This document shows positions 6,531 to 10,622 of a DNA stretch of 10,622 nt, one piece after another. This DNA is from UMGS946 sp048421225 (lineage in GTDB: Bacteria; Bacillota; Clostridia; Christensenellales; CAG-138): assembly GCA_048421225.1 (NCBI GenBank), contig DBFNRV010000117.1:1-10622 (forward strand), written 5' to 3'. Under the pieces are notes generated by a model. That model ran no database searches. It saw nothing but the letters and a program-made list of their open reading frames with translations, and was not told where the DNA came from. Position 1 is the stretch's first letter, and each line of letters starts with the position of its first letter. A program made the translations under genes and the position numbers.

Positions 6531-7518
6531 GGCTAATTCTCTCCTTCTTTTCAGGATAGAAGCACCTGATTTGCTGCCTTTCGGTTACCTGTAACATCTC
6601 AGGTTCTTCCTCTTCACAGCGCTTCGTAGCATATTTGCAACGCGGCGCAAATTTACAGCCCTTTGGCAAATCCAACGGATGGGGCACCGATCCCGGAATG
6701 GCGTCCAGCCTCTCATTTACCGGCGTGTCAAGCCTAGGGATTGAGAACATCAGACCCTCTGTGTATGGATGCGAGTAACTATTGCTACGGTTGAAAATGT
6801 CCTCTACAGGGGCCATTTCCACTACCTGGCCGCAATACATAACCGCCACATCGTCAGCCATCTGATTTATAACGCCAAGATCATGGGTTATAAACAGTAT
6901 GGAAGTACCCTTATCTCTCTTAAGGTCGTTCATAAGCCTCAGAATCTGAGCCTGAATCGTAACGTCCAGCGCTGTCGTCGGCTCATCCGCAATAAGAAGC
7001 TTGGGCCTGCACGCTAGCGCCATTGCAATCATAACGCGCTGGCGCATACCTCCAGAAAGCTGATGCGGGTACTGTTTTGCAACAACATCCGGATTGGGTA
7101 TTTTAACGTCGGCAAGCATCTCAATGACATGCGCCGCAGCTTCTTTTTTGTTCATGCCCTGGTGGATCATAAACGGCTCTGAAAGCTGCCTTTCTACCGT
7201 AAATACCGGGTTAAGGCTTGTCATGGGCTCTTGGAATATGACTGATATGTCATTTCCTCTTACATGGTACATATCCTCGATGGACAGCTTTGTAAGATCG
7301 ACCCCTTCAAACAGTATTTCACCGCTTTCAATATATCCGTTGCCGTCGAGCAGCTGCAGCATACTCATAGCCGCAACGCTTTTTCCAGAACCCGATTCAC
7401 CAACTACACCGAGCGTTTTTCCTGATTCAACGGTGTAAGAAACCCCGTTGACAGCCTTGACCGTGCCTCTTTTTGTGGTGAAGAAGGTCTTTAGATTTTT
7501 CATTTCAAGCAATGCCAT
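6517..7518 (-). CDS. oppD: Oligopeptide ABC transporter ATP-binding protein, OppD-like
   Basis: Encodes a 333-residue ATPase of normal OppD/DppD length. Walker A GESGSGKSV (40-48), Q-loop VIFQEPMTSLNPVFTV (93-108), signature LSGGMRQRVMIAMAL (154-168), Walker B LLIADEP (174-180) and switch His212 are all present, so it should hydrolyse ATP. The C-terminal domain carries Cys288-x5-Cys294-x6-Cys301-x17-Cys319, the same spacing as in the OppF-like partner; in structurally studied homologues such cysteines hold an iron-sulfur cluster. In contrast to its partner it has no insertion. ATG at 7518 lies 14 bases after oppC, and its AAGGGGG ribosome site overlaps the oppC stop codon. It forms the ATPase heterodimer with the downstream gene. 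Confidence 0.95.
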   Translation of the reverse strand: MALLEMKNLKTFFTTKRGTVKAVNGVSYTVESGKTLGVVGESGSGKSVAAMSMLQLLDGNGYIESGEILFEGVDLTKLSIEDMYHVRGNDISVIFQEPMTSLNPVFTVERQLSEPFMIHQGMNKKEAAAHVIEMLADVKIPNPDVVAKQYPHQLSGGMRQRVMIAMALACRPKLLIADEPTTALDVTIQAQILRLMNDLKRDKGTSILFITHDLGVINQMADDVAVMYCGQVVEMAPVEDIFNRSNSYSHPYTEGLMFSIPRLDTPVNERLDAIPGSVPHPLDLPKGCKFAPRCKYATKRCEEEEPEMLQVTERQQIRCFYPEKKERISRGRK

Positions 7519-7532
7519 TTATCTCTACCCCC

Positions 7533-9377
7533 TTACCTTTCAGTGGATCTAGGATCCATTGCGTCGCGCAGACCGTCGCCCATCAGGTTTATGCTGACAG
7601 TACATAGACCGAATACGATTGAGGTGAATACCCATCTCCACCAGTAATTCTGAATAACAACGCTGTCATTGGCGCCCGTAAGCATATTGCCCCAGGTCGG
7701 TTGCGGAGGAGCGATACCGAACCCAAGGAACGCAAGTCCGGATTCCGTAAGCATCATGCCCGCAAAGCTGAGCGTCGCATTTACTATGATAGTAGAAATT
7801 ACATTCGGTACTATATGTTTGAAAACTATCTTGCTCTCTTTCACGCCCATGGCCTTGGCCGCAGTTACATATTCCTGCTCACGGCCGCGGAGCACCTCGG
7901 CACGGACCAGGATGCACAAGCCGGTCCATCCAACTATGCCTAGCACAATCATGACTAGATACATCTTTTGGGATGGTTGCAGCAACTGGCCAATTATGGA
8001 CGATAGAATTAAGAGCAGCGGCAGCGACGGAATACTTCCTACCACCTCGGAAACACGCATGATGAACATATCCACCACGCCGCCGAAGTATCCGGCAAGT
8101 CCTCCCAGTATAACGCCTAGCACAGTACTGATGACAACCGCCACGGCGCCTACCGTCATCGTTGTAAAACCGCCGTTTAGCAGCCTGTTGAGTATGTCTC
8201 TGCCGAATTCATCCGTTCCTAGCAGATAACCCTTGAGGCCCCATGTTACTATTTCGCCTTCCGATGTAACAGCGTAGTTATAAAAACCACCTATATACAT
8301 GTTTTCAATATCGGAATTATTTACTTTATCGGGAACTGTCGACTGTTTAAAGTTATCCTTGCCCCAGCCGATATAGTCCCCATTTTCCATTTTGGCAATT
8401 ATATGGTGGCGCCCGCCGTAGATCTCGACAAATTTGCTCTCATGCTCCGGAGGAGTGAGTATGTTTGTATCAGTACCCCATACGTAAACCTCTCCAGTTG
8501 ATGTAAGCGCCGCCACAGCGTTATTCGTCGTTGCTATGTCGACTACCGTTTTGCCTTCCAGCTCTTTAGGATACGATGTGATAAACGCATTGTCCTTTTC
8601 AAATCCCGTATAGGCCACGGTGTCGTCGTCAAGAATGACCATGTATTTGAATCCGGTGAATTCAAAGTCCTTGATGTGTCCTTGATACTCTTCATCAAGT
8701 TTGATGTCCTGCGTCCTAGTATTGCCCCAGAGATAGAGGTAGCCGTCAACCGTAAGAACGCCTGAACACTGGTTTCCTGCGATGATCTTTTTAATCTGGT
8801 CGTATGGAAGGTTCTCAACCTCTTCTGGAATTTTATCCTGTCCCTGACGGGTATTGCCCCACACATACATGCGCCCTGTATCGTCTATAGCAATCGCGTG
8901 GTCGTTGCCAACGGCAATATCCACTATATTCGCATTCCTAATCTCATCCGGTATATCGGCAATATCAATCGAGTTAGTGATCGCGGTATTGCCCCATACA
9001 TACAGATTTCCGTCATTTGACAGGCCTACAGAGAAGCTGTTGCCAATACCGATGTCCTTAACATTGCCCTTCAGTTCACTGGGTACTGAAAGCATGTTGA
9101 ATCCTGGAGGCATGTTGGTATGCGCATTCTCCACATATGACAGATCCAATGGTGAGAATATAGGCCCAATTACTACTGCCAAAAAGATTACTGCGAACAT
9201 TATAAGTCCGAACATAGCCGGCTTTTTCCGCCTAAAATTGGAAATAATAGTGCGGATCGGCCCCTGTATCTGCTCTTCCTCGAAAATGCTCATTTCCTTT
9301 TTTGTTCCAAAGAATCCTCTTCTGAACCAGGTGAGGAGTCTAGAACGCTTTTTCTTTTCTGTTTTTATTTCGCTCAT
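7533..9377 (-). CDS. oppC: Peptide ABC transporter permease, OppC-like, with inserted RCC1 beta-propeller
   Basis: Encodes a 614-residue permease, about twice the usual 280-320. Residues 1-52 are the cytoplasmic N-terminus with the family-typical EEEQIQGPIRTIISNFRRKK. TM1 spans about 54-74. After YVENAHTNMPPGF the usual OppC sequence breaks off, and a seven-repeat RCC1-type domain occupies about 92-383. The permease then resumes at GYLLGTDEFGRDILNRLL (383-400) and continues through about five more TM segments (about 407-600). The EAA loop EYVTAAKAMGVKESKIVFKHIVPN (502-525), which contacts the ATPases, is intact. The propeller therefore sits in one loop on the outside of the membrane. One uninterrupted frame carries both permease parts, so this is a domain insertion and not two genes. 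ATG at 9377 has GGGGAGGA 7 bases upstream and follows oppB by 17 bases. Confidence 0.94.
   Translation of the reverse strand: MSEIKTEKKKRSRLLTWFRRGFFGTKKEMSIFEEEQIQGPIRTIISNFRRKKPAMFGLIMFAVIFLAVVIGPIFSPLDLSYVENAHTNMPPGFNMLSVPSELKGNVKDIGIGNSFSVGLSNDGNLYVWGNTAITNSIDIADIPDEIRNANIVDIAVGNDHAIAIDDTGRMYVWGNTRQGQDKIPEEVENLPYDQIKKIIAGNQCSGVLTVDGYLYLWGNTRTQDIKLDEEYQGHIKDFEFTGFKYMVILDDDTVAYTGFEKDNAFITSYPKELEGKTVVDIATTNNAVAALTSTGEVYVWGTDTNILTPPEHESKFVEIYGGRHHIIAKMENGDYIGWGKDNFKQSTVPDKVNNSDIENMYIGGFYNYAVTSEGEIVTWGLKGYLLGTDEFGRDILNRLLNGGFTTMTVGAVAVVISTVLGVILGGLAGYFGGVVDMFIMRVSEVVGSIPSLPLLLILSSIIGQLLQPSQKMYLVMIVLGIVGWTGLCILVRAEVLRGREQEYVTAAKAMGVKESKIVFKHIVPNVISTIIVNATLSFAGMMLTESGLAFLGFGIAPPQPTWGNMLTGANDSVVIQNYWWRWVFTSIVFGLCTVSINLMGDGLRDAMDPRSTER
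8229..9104 (-). other. RCC1-like seven-bladed propeller inserted in OppC
   Basis: Seven repeats of about 40-44 residues can be laid out, starting near residues 107, 151, 195, 235, 278, 317 and 357. Typical blades read IVDIAVGNDHAIAIDDTG followed by YVWGN. The YVWGN-type ending is clear in blades 1, 2, 3 and 5 and recognisable in 6 (YIGWGK) and 7 (IVTWG). Blade 4 has a degenerate AYTGFEKDN ending. Seven is the blade number of a complete RCC1 propeller. Such domains usually bind proteins or other ligands. Here it would face the outside next to the pore; what it binds is not known. Confidence 0.9.
8718..9002 (-). repeat. Nearly identical 18-base motif in RCC1 blades 1-3
   Basis: The codons for YVWGNT in three successive blades are almost identical: plus-strand GGTATTGCCCCATACATA (8985-9002), GGTATTGCCCCACACATA (8850-8867) and AGTATTGCCCCAGAGATA (8718-8735), spaced 135 and 132 bases. 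This fits internal duplication, or codon conservation of a strongly constrained motif. Confidence 0.7.
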
Positions 9378-9394
9378 TTTTATGTCCTCCCCTG

Positions 9395-10381
9395 TTATTT
9401 ATCAACCCTGACACGAGGGTCTACAAGGCCGTAGCTCAAATCGGTTATCAAACGGCTTACAAGTGATATAACTACGAATACCATCTGCATAGCAAGAACC
9501 AACTGGTAGTCCTTGTTGTTCAGGCCAAGAATCATTATCTGACCTACGCCCTGTAGCAGGAACATCTGTTCAAGTATCGCCCAGCCGCTGAGCAGGGTTG
9601 TAAACCAGCTGATGAGAATTGTAATTATTGGCAACAAAGCGTTCCTCCATGCGTGGCTGTATATGACAACCTTCTCACGTACGCCCTTAGCCCTAGCTGT
9701 CCTGATATAGTCCTGGCTCAGCTCCGTTATCATTGCGGCACGTACATATCTGAATGTACTACCCAATGAGTTAAACGTAGCTACTATGATCGGCAGCGCC
9801 ATGTAGTAAAGCTTGTCGGTAAACGCCCTCATGCCTACATACTGGCTTCCTGGGGTCTTTATTCCGCCTGGAGGGAATATCCCGAGCAATATAGCGAAGA
9901 AATAGATGAAAACCAACGCTGTAATGTAGATCGGAATACTTATTCCAACTATCGTAACAACCTGTGTAGATTTGTCAAGCAACGAGTTTTTCTTTATAGC
10001 GCATTTTATACCCAATGGAATCGTTATTCCAAGCGCCAATATCGTAGTGACAATGTTCAGGAACAGCGTGTTCTCAACTGGCCCTGCTAAATGATTCACT
10101 ACAGCGTCCCTGTAATATGACGAGTAGCCAAAGTCGCCCTGAAGCAGATTTGTAAACCACTTCCAATACTGGACAACCATGGGCTGATTAAGACCTAGCT
10201 GCGCTGTTAGTCGGTCATACTCTATCCTGTACTCCTCTGGAGTCATCTTGTCCTTTTGTGGTTCGAGCATGTCGCGGACTGGGTCACCTGGGGTCAAATT
10301 GTACAAGAAAAACATCAGGAATGATAGTATTACAAATACTATCACAACGTATACAAGACGTTTTAAAATATACTTGACCAT
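9395..10381 (-). CDS. oppB: Peptide ABC transporter permease, OppB-like
   Basis: Encodes a 328-residue permease of normal family length that forms the membrane pore with OppC. The N-terminus MVKYILKRLVYVVIVFVILSF is TM1, followed by LTPGDPVRDML (29-39), a family signature. A long external loop with QPMVVQYWKWFTNLLQGDFG (66-85) is typical. Five further hydrophobic segments follow. The EAA coupling loop is DYIRTARAKGVREKVVIYSHAWRN (224-247), and the C-terminus ends LVDPRVRVDK as usual. It is the first gene of the operon, with a long leader. The ribosome site is weak (GGTG close to the ATG, AAGGAAGG further up). No substrate-binding protein gene lies on either side within the window; it may be just beyond the right edge or elsewhere in the genome. 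Confidence 0.95.
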   Translation of the reverse strand: MVKYILKRLVYVVIVFVILSFLMFFLYNLTPGDPVRDMLEPQKDKMTPEEYRIEYDRLTAQLGLNQPMVVQYWKWFTNLLQGDFGYSSYYRDAVVNHLAGPVENTLFLNIVTTILALGITIPLGIKCAIKKNSLLDKSTQVVTIVGISIPIYITALVFIYFFAILLGIFPPGGIKTPGSQYVGMRAFTDKLYYMALPIIVATFNSLGSTFRYVRAAMITELSQDYIRTARAKGVREKVVIYSHAWRNALLPIITILISWFTTLLSGWAILEQMFLLQGVGQIMILGLNNKDYQLVLAMQMVFVVISLVSRLITDLSYGLVDPRVRVDK

Positions 10382-10423
10382 CTTTTCACCAACCTTCCTT
10401 ACTTACTTACTTTTTGTTTGACA

Positions 10424-10447
10424 GAAATACACAGTACAATGTATTTC
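10424..10447 (-). repeat. Inverted repeat in the oppB leader, promoter-proximal to the start codon
   Basis: GAAATACA (10424-10431) and TGTATTTC (10440-10447) form a perfect 8-base-pair stem with an 8-base loop, about 43 bases before the oppB ATG. It could be an RNA hairpin or a dyad for a regulator. A short CTTA repeat (10398-10412) lies between it and the ribosome site. Confidence 0.5.
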
Positions 10448-10448
10448 G

Positions 10449-10480
10449 TCATTTTATATATGAACTCCATATATAAATGA
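10449..10480 (-). repeat. Second inverted repeat in the oppB leader
   Basis: TCATTTTATATATG (10449-10462) pairs with CATATATAAATGA (10468-10480), 13 base pairs with one bulged base and a five-base loop. It directly abuts the 10424-10447 repeat, so the two could stack as adjacent hairpins in the leader RNA. Confidence 0.55.
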
Positions 10481-10484
10481 CCTG

Positions 10485-10545
10485 AGTTGAAGTAAAATCC
10501 TGAGAATTTTCATTGATTCCTCAACTGTGTCAATTCGTCAGGATT
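10485..10545 (-). promoter_or_regulatory. Pseudoknot-capable leader element before oppB
   Basis: In RNA order, AATCCTGA (10545-10538) pairs perfectly with TCAGGATT (10503-10496). The loop between them holds AGTTGA (10526-10521), which can pair with TCAACT (10490-10485) downstream of the first stem, an H-type pseudoknot arrangement. It matches no riboswitch class I can name. The stems are read from the sequence; the function is inference. Confidence 0.4.
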
Positions 10546-10563
10546 CGTCTTCGATTGCCACAT

Positions 10564-10593
10564 ATTATATCATTAAATATGTAGCTTTAGCAA
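10564..10593 (-). promoter_or_regulatory. Promoter of the opp operon
   Basis: On the minus strand TTGCTA (10593 to 10588) is followed after 18 bases by TATAAT (10569 to 10564), preceded by TGA, giving an extended -10. The start would be near 10557, which leaves a leader of about 175 bases before oppB. Another TATAAT (10616 to 10611, minus strand) lies at the window edge, with any -35 outside the window. Confidence 0.65.
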
Positions 10594-10622
10594 ACATAAA
10601 GTTCAAATATATTATACCTTTC

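Noticed and set aside
7669..8229. Plus-strand open frame of 186 codons antisense to oppC
   Set aside because: It lies opposite the conserved permease part and reads as Ser/Thr/Pro-rich shadow sequence, without a ribosome site.
7533..9377. Splitting oppC into a permease and a separate RCC1 gene, or a frameshift or assembly fusion
   Set aside because: One uninterrupted frame has permease sequence on both sides of the propeller, joined exactly at the loop boundary, with no internal ribosome site or stop.
8854..9411. Plus-strand open frame of 185 codons antisense to the RCC1 part
   Set aside because: Antisense shadow of a well supported coding region; no start signals.
10398..10412. CTTA tetranucleotide repeat before oppB as a phase-variable tract
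   Set aside because: Fewer than four copies, too short to expect frequent slippage.
10528..10533. Consensus TTGACA on the minus strand as the oppB -35
   Set aside because: The hexamer 17 bases downstream is AAAATT, a poor -10; the upstream TTGCTA/TGATATAAT pair is better.

Overview
The window looks like a chromosomal segment of a low-to-mid GC Gram-positive bacterium of the Clostridia type. The evidence is the rpsF-ssb-rpsR operon order, strong AGGAGG-type ribosome binding sites, several GTG starts, a zinc-ligand type S18, and sigma-A-like promoters. The genus cannot be set from the sequence alone.

Layout. Positions 1-96 (minus strand) hold the probable start of a divergent, unrecognised gene that runs off the left edge. 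Positions 164-1380 (plus strand) are the housekeeping operon rpsF (S6), ssb (single-stranded DNA-binding protein) and rpsR (S18), with a clear promoter, a foldable leader and an intrinsic terminator. Positions 1381-1612 are a convergent intergenic region with hairpins. Everything from 1613 to the right edge is read from the minus strand. In order of transcription this is a four-gene oligopeptide/dipeptide-type ABC importer (oppB, oppC, oppD, oppF-like), a small single-pass membrane protein, an MFS transporter with its own upstream region, and glnA (type I glutamine synthetase) with its own strong promoter.

The unusual part is the ABC importer. The OppC-like permease is about twice the usual length. 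A complete, seven-repeat RCC1-type beta-propeller (about 290 residues) is inserted in frame into the first extracellular loop, between TM1 and the conserved GTDEFGRD segment. The OppF-like ATPase is about 515 residues instead of about 320. It carries roughly 180 residues of charged, helical, coiled-coil-like sequence between Walker A and the Q-loop. OppB and OppD are of ordinary length. No substrate-binding protein gene is in the window, so one transporter carries an extra extracellular domain and an extra cytoplasmic domain and lacks an adjacent solute-binding protein. A small charged one-TM protein follows directly in the same orientation. The long leader before oppB can form several stems, including a pseudoknot-type arrangement, which suggests possible post-transcriptional control.

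Together the minus-strand genes suit peptide/amino-acid and nitrogen metabolism (peptide import, glutamine synthesis). Only the opp genes and the small protein plausibly share a transcript. The MFS gene and glnA look separately transcribed.
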